A DNA stretch of 64,000 bases from the NCBI GenBank assembly GCA_023313575.1, contig JAJTTP010000011.1:558001-622000 (forward strand). The letters are read 5' to 3'. Shown in pieces: positions 1 through 11,475 of the stretch. A program made the translations under genes and the position numbers. Below the pieces are notes generated by a model that saw only the letters and a program-made list of their open reading frames with translations, ran no database searches and was not told where the DNA came from. The stretch is from Eutypella sp. D-1. Lineage: Eukaryota; Ascomycota; Sordariomycetes; Xylariales; Diatrypaceae. Position 1 is the first letter of the stretch, and each line of letters starts with the position of its first letter.

Positions 1-1132
1 CCATCTCATCTCTAATATATCCCCACTCCCTTGCTGACCACGATTAAAGTATTCGGGCTTTGTCTAAAGGAGGGTGGGATAGCTATGGATATGAGATCAT
101 CATAAAGTGTTTCGCTCCTACATGCTTACTACATAAGACTATTTAGACCATGCTGCACGGCGAATCCTATTTGACGATAGATCGGGAGTGAATTAGCGAG
201 CTCATGGCTAGGTACACTAGTATCAAGCAATGCGCAGATTCCATGGCAGATCGGCATATATTGCGGTTGATTACACCTACTCTGATAGCCGTCCGCCGTT
301 TTTTGGCCTGTCTTGCTTTGCTAGTCACCAAGTTGCAAATAGCAGCAACAGACCGCCCTACTACATAGTATAATTAATTCATGAAGGGCCACATCTGCTT
401 TAATTAAACTCCCTATTGACCGATCTTCTTAACTCGACAGTAACGAGTCAATACCTAGAGAGTAGTTATGGGGGATGAACACAAAGACTCGGCCGTTTCG
501 GATCAAAATTTCACTTCAGATTTCTGGATAGCAAGGCTGCTGAGGCGTCAGTGACAACGTTGTCCCGTGGCTTATCTTAGTCTTTGCTGACGCTTCTGAT
601 GTACGGAGACCGAGAATAGTTGTCGGTTATAGACCCCATAAAAACTCCTGCTGCCTGCCCATTTACCCATACTTGAATTAAGTGAGACGTTATGTACGTT
701 ATAGAGATAAAAACAATACTGTTTTCTCTATCTTATGTAGTTCCGAGTCCCATGAGCTGCTCTGGATTATAGGCAGCATATTATGTAAGCAGATACCGGG
801 CGCAAAGCCACCTCGCTCAGCCTCACATATCGATTTGCTGCACATGACACTAGTTAACTTTACGAAGTATGCACTTAATGAAACTGAAACAGTGCAGGGC
901 CGCACTGATAATGATTGGTCCACTGCTACTTCATAGAATGTCAACACCTGTTCTTAGAAAATACAACAACCACAATCACGGTGTAATTGCTCCAACAGCT
1001 GGCTGTTGAGTTTTTTTATGGTTGGTACACTGCATTTTTTCTTTCTTTTCGATGAAAACTTTTGGTAGTAACGCACTGTATTCTGCTTCGTTTTCGTATT
1101 GCGCCTTCTCATTTTGTGCCACCTAATCAACC
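1..1132. other. Intergenic, no gene seen
   Basis: AT-rich stretch left of the spermidine-synthase-like gene. The longest open frames (about 80 codons near 682-947) overlap each other on opposite strands, have no family motif and no usable splice context. I see nothing functional beyond the presumed promoter of the gene starting at 1133. Confidence 0.6.
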
Positions 1133-3047
1133 ATGCCACCCAAGGCGCGGACGCCCAAGCCGGCAGGAGACCCTTTGTCCAAGGAGGCAGCAGAGGAAGA
1201 ACTGCGGCGCCTCGCTGAGCAGGCAAAGAATGACAGCCCCTCGCAGCACCTAGTACAGCAAGCTGGTGTATATATCCGGGCGCTGGCATTGCTCTCGTTC
1301 ATAGCTGTATACGCCAATGCCTCATTGCTGGCGTTGTCGCCCGTCTACGGCCAAATTCCAGCCGCGGCGTATCATGGGGCTATAGTATCTGCCTCGCTAT
1401 TTATGGGATGGAGCTCCAATCTGATGCTGCGCCGCGCCCTCCCGCGCTCCTGGGGCGGTGCCGCTCCTTTGTTACCTCTCGCCGCCGCCTACATTCCTGC
1501 GGCCCAGCATCACTTGTTCCGCCTGAGCGAGCTGCTGGGCGCCACTTATGGGCCTGCCATCACAGAGGCCCTGACTCTCGCACCGCTTCTGGTCCTTGGC
1601 ACTGCGAGTGCTGCTGACGTTCTTGAGGGTGCGAGTGCAGGCGGCGGCCGCCTTCCCGGGTTCATTGCCGATGCGGGCCCCGGCCTGGGTGCGTACGCCG
1701 CGTTCCGGCTTGCTGAGCTCGAGAGCATCAAGCATATCGTCGCGTGGACTGGACACTCGGTAGCGCAGACGCGGATAGGCCTGGAGGCGGCATTGGCAGT
1801 TGTCAGCGCCGCACTCGCACCTTCGCGCCTGCTTCCTTGGGTCATACCCGCCGCGCTACACGCCGGCTTCCTGAACACGCACCTTCCAACGCCGTACGCC
1901 ACGGCTTCGCTTAATGCCACGCTTGCCATAGAGGGCTGGTCCCTGGTGGACCGACAGGAGTCGCTCACTGGCTATATTTCTGTCTTGGATGATCACGGGA
2001 GCGGCTTTAGAGTCCTGCGTTGCGACCACAGCCTACTGGGTGGCGAATGGACCAAGTTACCGAGGGTCATCGTCGGTGAGCCGGTCTATAGCGTGTTCGC
2101 CCAACTGGAAGCCGTGCGCCTAGTCGAGGCCCCCGATCGTGTACCTGATAACCAAGCCAAGGCACTAAATATGTGAGACAGCAGACTATTTCCTTTCTAT
2201 CCCGGCCTTCACCAAAGTAACTAATACTGACCGTCCCCCAGAGGCCTTGGCATCGGGACGACGCCGTCAGCTTTGATCGCTCATGGTATCGACACCACCA
2301 TCGTCGAGATCGACCCCGTCGTCTACGACTTCGCGAAGAAGTACTTTGCTCTACCGTCTAACCACACCGCCGTAATCGCGGACGCGGTCCAATGGAGCCA
2401 AGATAATGAGGTCGATCGTGCCGAAGCCTACGACTACATTATCCACGACGTTTTTACGGGCGGTGCGGAACCGATCGACCTTTTTACGGAGGAGTTTCTA
2501 TCGTCCCTAAGCGCTATGCTGAAACCCAACGGCGTCATAGCCATTGTGAGTAATCGATCTGGTCTCCCATATTTGAAGAAATAAGGAAGCCTGACCAACG
2601 ATATAGAACTACGCCGGCGACTTTACCCTCCCGCCGCTAAGCATAGTAGCCAATACAGTTCGGGCCGTGTTCCCATCATGCCGGGCGTTCCGGGAGTCGC
2701 CGGCGCCCTCGACGGAGGAAGTGGCGGAGAGCGGGCGCGACTTCGATAACGTCATCATGTTCTGCGTCAAGACAGCCGCGGCGAGCGGGGATGCGGGAAT
2801 CACGTTCCGCGAGGCCCGCGAAGCCGACTACCTCCGGAGTCTCGCGCGGCGGCAGTACCTCGTTCCGAAGCACGAGGTGCCGGACGAGGTGCTCCTGCTG
2901 CCACCTCCCGGCGCCGACGACGAAGCTGTCGGCGTCCTCCGGAAGACCGATACGGAGAAGCTCGCCAAGTGGCACATCCGTAGCGCCCGCAACCACTGGG
3001 AAGTCATGCGCAAGGTGCTTCCGCCGCATATATGGGAGAGATGGTGA
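1133..3047 (+). CDS. Membrane-anchored spermidine-synthase-like methyltransferase-fold protein
   Basis: Exons 1133-2172, 2242-2545 and 2607-3047 keep one frame and give 594 aa. After a short charged N-terminus, about residues 45-245 hold several hydrophobic stretches that look like membrane helices. The C-terminal half is a spermine/spermidine-synthase-type Rossmann domain: a substrate-entry segment around RVLRCDHSLLGGEW, the AdoMet/dcAdoMet loop GLGIGTTP (about 348-355, spanning the first intron), the acidic ribose-binding IVEIDP, and the conserved HDVFTGG. The lengths and domain order match the fungal 'spermine/spermidine synthase family' membrane proteins rather than the cytosolic roughly 290-aa spermidine synthase, so polyamine synthesis should not be assumed. 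The start is the first ATG after a stop. It converges on the methyltransferase gene that ends at 3362. Confidence 0.85.
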
Positions 3048-3361
3048 GACAAATTTTGTTCCTCTATTGTTGATTGACATTTTATTCTGTGTGCGAATCG
3101 TTGTGATATTTTGGACAGAAAAAGCCGTGGGTATTTTCTTTTTGTATACGAGCACCATTTCTTCCCTGGCATCATAGTAGCATCTCGAAACGATCGTGAA
3201 GATACATATATGTCTCATTTGCTCATTTCGCTCTCTCTATATTTCAGTGCTCTATGCTTTGGTGGTGAATGCGTATCCTGACAACTCCTACATCTATACT
3301 AAATAATGTCTGCTCTGATAAGCGCTATACGCTACCTGCTAACAGCATTCTAATTGAACGC
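3048..3361. other. Convergent intergenic spacer
   Basis: Short spacer between two convergent genes. It must contain both 3' untranslated ends. No further structure was recognised. Confidence 0.6.
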
Positions 3362-4819
3362 TCATACCCAACCAATCCGAAACAGCCTATAGCCGCTCTC
3401 ATCGCCACGGCCAACGCCTGGGCGCTTCTCGATCCACTCTTCATCCAGGATAGTCAGCACGCGACCGTCATTGCCACAGTCGCCTTTGTTATCCATGGCA
3501 GCGAGAGGCTTCTCCAGACTACCGAAGACAGCCCTGACCGTGTCGCAGATGCCCTCGAATTTACCGGTCGGGCGCACGGTGGCAACGAGCCAGAAGACGC
3601 CTCCTTGTCCGTCTTTTTTCAGCAACCGCGACGCGCACCCCCGCAGCCACGCGGCGTGCTCCGGCGCGTACACCACGTCCGTAGCGACGAGGACGTCGGC
3701 AGACCCGGGCTCGAGGGGCGGGCCGTTGAGCGCCAAGGGGTCTGCCCAATCGAGCTGCCGGGCCTCCACTGCCACTTTAGCCCCTGTTCTTCCCCCATGG
3801 GAGTCAGTTGTCTCGATAGTGGAGCAAGGAAAGTTCATTGTGACGTTGGCCCGCAGGTTCTCCATCACAGCCGGGTGATAGTCGGTCGCGACAACGGTGG
3901 TGCCGCGCCCTTGCAGGAGGGACAGTGCCTTCGCGAGCACGAAACTCACAAGGCCAGTACCGGCACCAAGCTCTATGATATGTAGGCCAGATTTCAGCCC
4001 AGGTTTATCCTCTGTGCTGGTCATAGTGGTTGCGGTGAGGCCGAACTTGGCGGGTGAGGCACACATTAGCTCCGAGAACACGATCGCGCCCGCCCAGCTC
4101 TGTAGTCCCACATCGGTATGGTCGTCACTCCTGGTTCCGGCGAGGCCATCGTTAAGGTGCACCTTGATCTCTGCGGTCTCGGTTGCCGTCGCATCAGTAG
4201 GAACGGAGAGCCGGAAGCAAAACTCCCTCGCAATCTGTGCGCTCTCTTCTGCGTGCTTCTCCTCTTCCTCAGCGGTGCTCGCGAAGAAGGACGACAGCAC
4301 GGACGAGGCCAGCTCGACGGCGCGGTCGCGGCCTTCCGCGGACGAGAATAGCATTGGCACATCTTCTTCCCCGTCCTCCTCCGCGCGGGCAAGGAATCCT
4401 GTCAGCCAGCGCTCCGCGAAGTTACGCTCGAAAGGGTCCGCGCGGAGCGAATCGGGTCCATCGTCGTCGTCATTGTCGTCACCGTCGCCATCATCCTCGT
4501 TTTCATCATTGACTTCTTCAATCTCCGAGATGTAGCCGGAATCAACCAGCACAGGGGTGCACGTGCCTGTTCCGGTTCCAGCGATAGGAGACGCAGCCTT
4601 CTTCGATTTCTTGCACAGACATGATTGTAAATCGACAGATGTCGAAAATTCGTGCTGCTGAGGCGGGACGCAGTAGAGGCTGTGCAGATTATCTAGCGCC
4701 TGAAAGACACGACCCTCTGCAACTCGGTCCAATGACCGTAAGGGCGGCAGACTGCTCGTGGGAGGTAGCAGCTGCTGCGTTGGATGGTGGTGATGGTGAA
4801 GTGCAGGTCTCATTCGCAC
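3362..4819 (-). CDS. Rrg1/METTL (Methyltransf_16) protein-lysine methyltransferase-like protein
   Basis: Single open exon of 485 aa. The N-terminus has a run of five His and an acidic low-complexity stretch (about 100-125). The C-terminal domain shows the seven-beta-strand class I layout of the Methyltransf_16 family: QSWAGAIVFSE (about 241-251) before the fold, motif I IIELGAGTGLVSF (281-293), post-I VATDYHP (about 310-316), and ATDVVYAPEHAAWL, where this family usually carries its D-x-x-Y element. Family members (Rrg1, Efm2, METTL21/FAM86) methylate lysines in translation factors and chaperones using AdoMet; which substrate applies here cannot be read from the sequence. Start chosen as the first in-frame ATG; an internal start is possible because the first 30 residues are low complexity. 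Confidence 0.8.
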   Translation of the reverse strand: MRMRPALHHHHHPTQQLLPPTSSLPPLRSLDRVAEGRVFQALDNLHSLYCVPPQQHEFSTSVDLQSCLCKKSKKAASPIAGTGTGTCTPVLVDSGYISEIEEVNDENEDDGDGDDNDDDDGPDSLRADPFERNFAERWLTGFLARAEEDGEEDVPMLFSSAEGRDRAVELASSVLSSFFASTAEEEEKHAEESAQIAREFCFRLSVPTDATATETAEIKVHLNDGLAGTRSDDHTDVGLQSWAGAIVFSELMCASPAKFGLTATTMTSTEDKPGLKSGLHIIELGAGTGLVSFVLAKALSLLQGRGTTVVATDYHPAVMENLRANVTMNFPCSTIETTDSHGGRTGAKVAVEARQLDWADPLALNGPPLEPGSADVLVATDVVYAPEHAAWLRGCASRLLKKDGQGGVFWLVATVRPTGKFEGICDTVRAVFGSLEKPLAAMDNKGDCGNDGRVLTILDEEWIEKRPGVGRGDESGYRLFRIGWV

Positions 4820-5618
4820 AGACGACGACCAAGGATCCTGCGTCGTCGATTACACACGGCGAAAAGTGATCGTGTCCGAGGTTAAGTGAATGTAAGTGCT
4901 ACTACCTACTAATCTAGGCAGGCAAATATGTCACGGAAAAGAATGCATCGAGAACGTCGGTACTAAGGATTGTGGTGGAGGGAAAGTGTTCGGAGAGAAG
5001 GCTTGCATTTTCGATAACGGAGAGGACAAGAGGTCTAATTAGCAATTTGTATAGTTTTATATATAATCCTTACGTGGTGGCACAACATTATGTGTCAGAT
5101 GTGGGTCCGTCCGGGCAGCTCTAGACCTACCGAATTTTTGACTCCATCGTGAAAATAAGAGACAAGGAAAAAAAAAAAAGAACAGACCGCCCCGAGTCAA
5201 GGGGACCGGCGCAGAAAGAAACTATAACCGTTGCCCAATCATAACTTTAGTGTCAGCCACGTTAATCAATCCACTAGTCGGCCTAGTCTAAAAACCTTCA
5301 ATTAAGAAGTACATTCAATATCAGCATATCCAATCTTCTAACTTGGTCTGCCAATTACAATTCCGCCCCTAATGGTTTAAGGTGGTAAGATAGCCCTCTA
5401 TGCAGAATAATCTTTGAAGTAGGTTTTATCTTTGTATGAGATACTTATGGTTAGCACTATCCAGAGTGTTATATGGTGTCTGCATTTAATAAAGATAGGC
5501 TTAGGCCGATGTAGACAAGCTCGGAGCCTCATGAAGAACACCACACTAATTTTTCTGTCAACTACTTACTCCTCGTCGTTGATGATATATATAACAGGCA
5601 ATATTCCACCTTCCTCCA
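4820..5618. other. Intergenic between two minus-strand genes
   Basis: AT-rich spacer with a short poly-A run near 5170. It holds the presumed promoter of the methyltransferase gene on its left and the 3' end of FMP52 on its right. No gene or structured element seen. Confidence 0.6.
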
Positions 5619-6403
5619 TCATTCAAGATTCCACTCATCCCTCCCAAGCCTAACGATATCCGCCATATCCAGCACCCAGTACTTGCTGGGCGCCTTGCCC
5701 TCACGGGCGAGTTTCAGGGCGTGCACGGCGGCGCGGCCGATCACCTCGGCATCCTGACCCAATGCATCCCTAAAGCCCCCGTGAATCTTCCCAAGGCCGT
5801 TTATGGCAGCGGCCATCAAGGGGTAGCCCTGGTGTACGTTCTCTCGATCGCCCATGATGGCACCTGGCCTTACGATGATGGCCTGTTCAAACCCAAGGTC
5901 TTTGATGGTATCCTCAACGCCGATCTTCATCTTCGAGTACGGTGTCCACGATGCATACCATGACCGAATGCCGGCGCCCGATATAAAACAAAAGGTCTTG
6001 GCGCCAGCGGCATGCGCTGCCTTGGCCGCTTCAATATTCACTGTGGGGTTCAACAAATGGTGAGAATCGGCACGATGCACATGCACGTTTAGTAGGGGGG
6101 GCATTGAAACTCACAGTCATGATCTATCTTCCATTGGTTCTCGATTCCTCCGGCCTGTGCCTTCGTAGTGCCGAGCCCGGATATGACCGCAGATGGCGCG
6201 GGGGAGACGGAGGCCAGCGCCGACGCCCACTTTGTTGTGTCAGTTTCAACCTGCGTTGTAAACTTCGGCGGGTTCGCTGCGGGCGCAGGCGCACGGCGCG
6301 AGATGGTATGTATCGACTGGTAGATGTCTGTAGCGAGCAGATTGGTGAGGATTTGGTGGCCGACCATACCGGTACTGCCAAATATCACGGCCGAGAATGC
6401 CAT
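5619..6403 (-). CDS. FMP52: FMP52-like mitochondrial NAD(P)-binding protein
   Basis: Two exons on the minus strand, 6403-6115 and 6040-5619, split by a 74-bp GT..AG intron in phase 1, give 236 aa, the normal size for the fungal FMP52 family. The N-terminus has the atypical-SDR dinucleotide loop GSTGMVG (residues 9-15). Further along are TFCFISGAG and YSKMKIGVED, which supplies the Y-x-x-x-K pair of extended SDRs (S-K-M-K follows the Tyr), then IIVRPGAIMG. Yeast Fmp52 sits on the mitochondrial outer surface and its substrate is unknown, so only nucleotide-dependent oxidoreductase function is inferred. No frame damage seen. Confidence 0.9.
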
Positions 6404-8491
6404 CTTCGATGCGAACTTCCAAATTTCTTTTCACTTGATTGTTTGTGAATTGGTCACTGGGTGCGCTGCAAATTTAGTTACATTTGAAAAGAGCATTCGT
6501 GATCGGGATGTATGGGGTCTGCGACTGGGACATTCTTAAAGAACAGTCTTGGAAACATAGCCAACATCCAGGGACATGTGAAGACACGGGGCGTATCTGG
6601 TTACCTAACTCCGTTACCATGACGTACTAAACCCCTTAATAGTGCACTTAGGTCCCCTGAAGACTTCCATTAGGCGCGCTTGTCTAACGAACCCCCACTC
6701 TGAACTTCTCACATCGGCGTTAAACGCCTAGAGTGGCACCACTGTCCCTTACGTATGGCCGGTGCCTGACAGATGTCATTTCTTCCCTTTTCCGGTGTTT
6801 GGAATTAATTTCATTATGACCGAATACTACAGGACAAGTCAGGTCGGTTAAGCATGTCGTGTCCTTTGGGCAGCCTTATTTAGCAAGTATTAATCAGCTC
6901 AGACGAGAGCTCCTAATTATGGGGTCTACAGCCCCCAAAGTACATCTGGTTAGATCATAGATGTTGGCTTCATGAATACCTACGTTGTTGGTTGTTAGTG
7001 GTCACTGGTATGGACCCACATACCAGTAGGGAGTACCTATGTACCTATCTCCCGTTTATATAAGGATACGGGCTTCGCCCGTATCCCTCCCAGATAGATA
7101 GATAGACCTTAGACCAGAATACCACACCAGTCTCACCACCTTTCATTATTGTTATTGTTATCTCTTTCCTTTACGTACGTACCTACCAACATACGTAGTT
7201 TCCACACCGATTTTTACTCTGGGAAATCCCGTACTGAACGTAAAACTGCTGTGTCTTGTCTTCTCTGTGTCCCTCATGGTAAACCATTGACTGGCCTTAG
7301 CTTAGGATGGCTCCTTCTATGCCCTCAAGACTCATTGGCTTCGTGTGTTTTCAAGGGGGGCATGTGCTTATAACAGTTACCCTCACTGCCCTCATTACAA
7401 CCGCCAGGATTGATTTCTCGTTCGGCCAGCATGCCCATCAACATGTGCTAAAGAATGGCTTCGCGTGAATTCCGTGCATTTGAATGTTATCCGCTCATTT
7501 CACCAAAAGATTTAGCATGTCGCAGAGTATAGGGTGTTTTCTGAATTCTAAGTTAATGCAGGCTACGAATAGGGGTAAATAGGGGACCGGATTCCAACAA
7601 GTTGCTCTTATAGGTGTTTTTTGTTACGATCCAAAAAAACGCGAGCTAGAGCGATCTCGATCGTCGACTATGTGATATTGCCAGGAGGCGAAAGCGGATA
7701 TTTCCTGTGCAATCATGGAATTGCGAGATTGCAACGATTGTCGCCCGTCACTTTTTGGATGCACCTCTACTTGAGATCAAAGTTAAAGACCGCAATCATG
7801 GTTGTTGTGAACAGCGGGTATGACAATTATCAGGTACAATATTGTCGTCAGCGGTCGGTGTCATACAGTTTTTGACAGGATCTTGGTAACGTATGGTATC
7901 TGGAATCATGCAGCGTATCTGCAGTTATGACTGCAAACAGAAGGTGTTGGATTGCAGATGACCACCAACGACCTATATGGCGGTTAGGACGGCTATAACA
8001 GAATATCCGATGGCGATACGTACCAGCCAGCAATCGTGTATATATAGGACCTAGATCTCCCTCCCAGACTGATCGAGAGGAGAAGACCTAAGGCCCTCGA
8101 GACCAAAGAAGAATTATTAGTTGTTCTGATTCTAGTCGAGCCCTTGTTACAGTCGGAGACATTCCCGGCTAGTATTGAAATTCACTTATTCAAGTTCAGG
8201 GCAAACGGCACAGGCGACGGGAGGAATGGTAGCTTTAGCACAAATTTGGCAACATATTAAGATCTCCATGCCGTAGAGTCCCGATCACCTTTGCCTCACG
8301 CGCGCGGGGGTTGGGGGGTGAGGGTAGTAAGGAGAACCAACAGCGCCAGGATAGTTCCTAAGGATAATGATAGCTGAAGAATATCTATCAAGGTAATCGA
8401 TGATAATCATAAAGGACCCCACGCTACAATATGCTACTCTCAGGCGGAATTTGCATGTGATTGTATCCTGCCATTACCTACTCTCGGACCC
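6404..8491. other. Gene-free accessory region carrying a solo LTR
   Basis: About 2 kb with no credible coding frame. It contains the solo LTR at 6986-7191 (separate entry). The rest is AT-rich with scattered stops in all frames. Confidence 0.6.
6986..7191. mobile_element. Solo LTR of a retrotransposon (Ty1/copia-type termini)
   Basis: A 206-bp element begins TGTTGG and ends CCAACA, the inverted terminal hexamers typical of many Ty1/copia LTRs. It is flanked on both sides by the 5-bp sequence TACGT (6981-6985 and 7192-7196), a perfect target-site duplication. Inside is a TATATAAG box at 7057-7064, directly followed by a 10-bp perfect inverted repeat, GGATACGGGC and GCCCGTATCC (7064-7073 and 7077-7086), separated by TTC. 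No internal gag-pol region or second LTR lies nearby, so this is best read as a solo LTR left by LTR-LTR recombination. The family assignment is inferred from the termini only. Confidence 0.8.
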
Positions 8492-9073
8492 CTAGGTCTC
8501 CTCTACCGGCACGGTGAAGTTCTGTGGCCCGACGTAGCGCTGCGTGGTCACAGAACCGTTGTCCTCCATGACCAGGTCATCCCCCCCTATCACGTGGACG
8601 CCTGTAAGGTTGGCAGTTTTGTCCAGAATTGTCGTGATGGTCAGGGTCAGGCTGCCGTCACCGTTGCTGCCCGCGCGCTCGACCGCCCAGCTGTAATGCC
8701 GGTTCTCGCAGGACCGCAGGTCCACGGATGGAAGGAAATCGGGGCCCTCCAACATGACTTCGCACTCGGTCGGGTAGGAAGAGGAACTCGCCGCCACGAC
8801 CCGGAAGTCGTACCTAGATTGGTGGGTGCGAGTGGTGAGCAGCTGCGGCCTTCGAAGATCACCGGCTCCACTCACCCCCAGTACCCTTTTCTGTCCTTAT
8901 AGTGAATAGCATGCTAGGTGCAATACTTACGTGCACATGACGCTGTGCGGGATGCAACCCGCCATTAGATTGAAGACCTCGTACCCAGATATCTGATTCT
9001 GTCTCGGGCTTAGTATACCAGCGCCCCATGCCGCAGTGGCAAAGAGAAGAGGGATCACTGTGCTGGATTTCAT
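8492..9073 (-). CDS. AA1-like domain small secreted protein
   Basis: Exons 9073-8931 and 8813-8492 give 154 aa. The first exon encodes a signal peptide (MKSSTVIPLLFATAAWGAG) and ends in GCIPHSVMC; the intron joins it in frame to YDFRVVA. Downstream CEVMLEGPDFLPSV, SCENRHYSW, DLVMEDNGSVTTQRYVGP and NFTVPVEE follow the pattern of the fungal hypersensitive-response-inducing, AA1-like secreted family, and four cysteines (in CIPHSVMC, CEVM and SCEN) could form two disulfides. The function is unknown; family members are studied as effector candidates or elicitors. The acceptor at CTAG just before the codon for Tyr was preferred over upstream open sequence because it restores the family motif. It sits alone in a gene-poor region. 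Confidence 0.8.
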
Positions 9074-11475
9074 TATAGGCTGCTTTCTGTCGAAACGAGA
9101 CGTAGTAAGTCGACTTTGTTAAGCAGGACTGTCTTCTGTTTGTCCTTGCATGTATTCTTGAATTACGCCAAGCCTTGCTGTTGTTGATATAGTATCTGAC
9201 GGCGTGGGGATTCTGTAGCGGCACTACTTGAATACAATATCGAGCTTGGCTTTCCGGCGGGTTGGAGTGCTTATAAAGGGTCTCGCAAGTTCGATAGCAA
9301 AGAACTAGATCCCTCGCACTCGTGATTCGGTCCCGGCCGTGTCCCATGAAAAGGGAAGAAAACCTGATCAGTGACGTTGCGCCTTATCTAAATAAACTAG
9401 GCGATAACTGGATCAAGTAGGATATATATGAAGGGCGAAAAAGCGGCATTCCTTGCACCAAAACATATCCGGCCGCTGATTGGCGGAGTCAGATAGGCAA
9501 GACGGTAAGCCCCCGGTCGCGGAACGCGATGGCTCCTGTCGGAAAGGGGTAGCGGGGGAGGCAGGAAGAGACCGGCGGCCCAAATTGTGTATATGGTATT
9601 TTAACCAGGGGGTTGGCGGAGCGAGCCCCGGCCTATTGATCCCAGCGACACGTAATCTGCCGTGACTTCCGGAACTATCTGTCCCTCAGTGCTGACTGCA
9701 TGCACACATACACAGACACAGACAACATGCGGGAATCCGCGTGGTGAAAGAAAAGCTATGCCTCCGGGATCCAGTAACTGAGCTTCGTCCGATGTTGCAG
9801 CGAAACCTCGGCCCATCCAGGACTTTTTTCTCACGTAACTCCCGGTGGCACAAACCCTTCGTATCACAAGGGCGGCCAAACCTCTTATATAACCAACTGT
9901 TGTTGACATGGTTGTGTATCATATTGTTCTGCAAAGGGTGCATAACTGTCCTATGTACCGCTCGTGAGGAACCGGAGGTTGTCTGGCCCAGTTCCGGTCT
10001 TTTCTAAGTGTCGCCTCAGTTGCCGTTGGGACCGAGTCTGGACGCCCCTGGTGACCAGATTATGGTTATTAAGGACGTACAAGGACAACCCCCGAGGTAG
10101 ATTGATGTTTGCCCGCCCGTCTGGATCAGCTCTGAACGCACGGGGGGGGGGGGGGGAGGCAAGCCGCTTAAGCACCGGCCGAGTCTTCTCTGGAACCTAA
10201 CTCGCAAGTTAGCCAGGGTCAGGAGCATGATAGGAGCTGCCCGATCTTGCCAGAAAGATCTTGACATGTCAGCCTTGGAAGCTTTTGCTATAATGTGGAG
10301 CGTAAGTTAGTCAGTATAGTTATTTTACTTATTTTTACTATCAACTACCCTATCCAACACTTTTCATACTCGAGTAAGCCGTATCAGAGCTGCCTTTCCC
10401 AGACAGTATTTGACATGGTAAAAGGACATTCCTCACTGGTAATCGGGACTCACAGCCCCTTCCCGGTGCACAAACTATGAGGAGGATTGACCTTGTTCTC
10501 ATTTGAAAGCTTCAGCTCTCAACACGTGGCCCACGTGCGTGGAACGCTATGTAAATTCTAGCTATAATTTTAAACAACTGGTGAAATACCTGTATTATTG
10601 GGACATCTGTCCTACGCGTATCTACGAGATCGCAGCAAAACCTGGGCGGCCAATGGACTAGTTGTTATAAAGGCCTGAGTCTACGATCTTGTAGATCATC
10701 TTGAGATAGTAAAGTGGTCGGTACCACGCAGTTGAATTAGGTCCGGGGCAAGGTACTTGTCAAAGAGCAGAGTATTGCAGTTCCTTATCAAGGATAAACA
10801 AAAGCTTATTGTTGTTCAAGCGAGCCGAAATGTTTTAGCTGGGATGACTATAGTCTTTCAAATTTACGTTAACCTAGCAGAAGATATGACCTTTGCTGCA
10901 CTAATACAATCAACTACGTGTCATTCACGTAGGCGTAAGCACACAGTTGGTAAGTAAGAATAGTGTTATGGTTCTACTACCCCAAGGAAGCAATCAGCGG
11001 GAGTTTATCGTCTTCTCACTCCTAAAATAGAGATAGGATCACAAATCATATTATGACTGACTTATCCGGAAATGGCAGGAGCGAATAGAATATCATATCA
11101 ACTAATGTAATCTATCTAGTCCAACCAGCCATGATAGTATCCATCCACGGCTGTGGCCTTATCCGTCAAGTGTAATTGCGCAGAGTAAAGCATGCTAAAT
11201 CAGAGCACCCGTGTGCTGGCAGCTGCCGTGCCGTGAGTAGACCAGTAGAAATTCACCCCCTTAGGCTCTGATATCCGCAAAATGCAAGAAGAATGACCAC
11301 CGCAACGCCCAGATTTTTGTCTTCTTTTTCGCTCCAAGATTAGTCAGTTCCGCAACAAAAGCAAGCAAGGCGCCGTTTTCCTGTGATGAACCCAAGCCAA
11401 GGTATGTACAGACGATAGCGTAGTTTCGGCCAGTGTAAAGGTTGGCCCGGGGTGTTATGGAATGTGAGCCCGCGC
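9074..11475. other. Gene-free accessory region
   Basis: About 2.4 kb with no coding frame I can support. It holds the promoter of the AA1-like gene, a 15-base G run at 10142-10156, and the 3' end of the chromodomain gene. Small open frames here overlap on both strands and lack motifs. Confidence 0.55.
9271..9277 (-). promoter_or_regulatory. Candidate TATA box of the AA1-like gene
   Basis: TTTATAA on the minus strand, about 198 bp before the start codon at 9073. Position and orientation fit a core promoter, but there is no other support. Confidence 0.4.

Noticed and set aside
682..947. Overlapping 82-84 codon open frames on both strands near the left end
   Set aside because: They are mirror shadows in AT-rich DNA with no motif, signal peptide or splice partner.
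10142..10156. 15-base G run as a possible functional G-quadruplex
   Set aside because: A lone homopolymer in gene-free DNA; slippage explains it and no gene is near.
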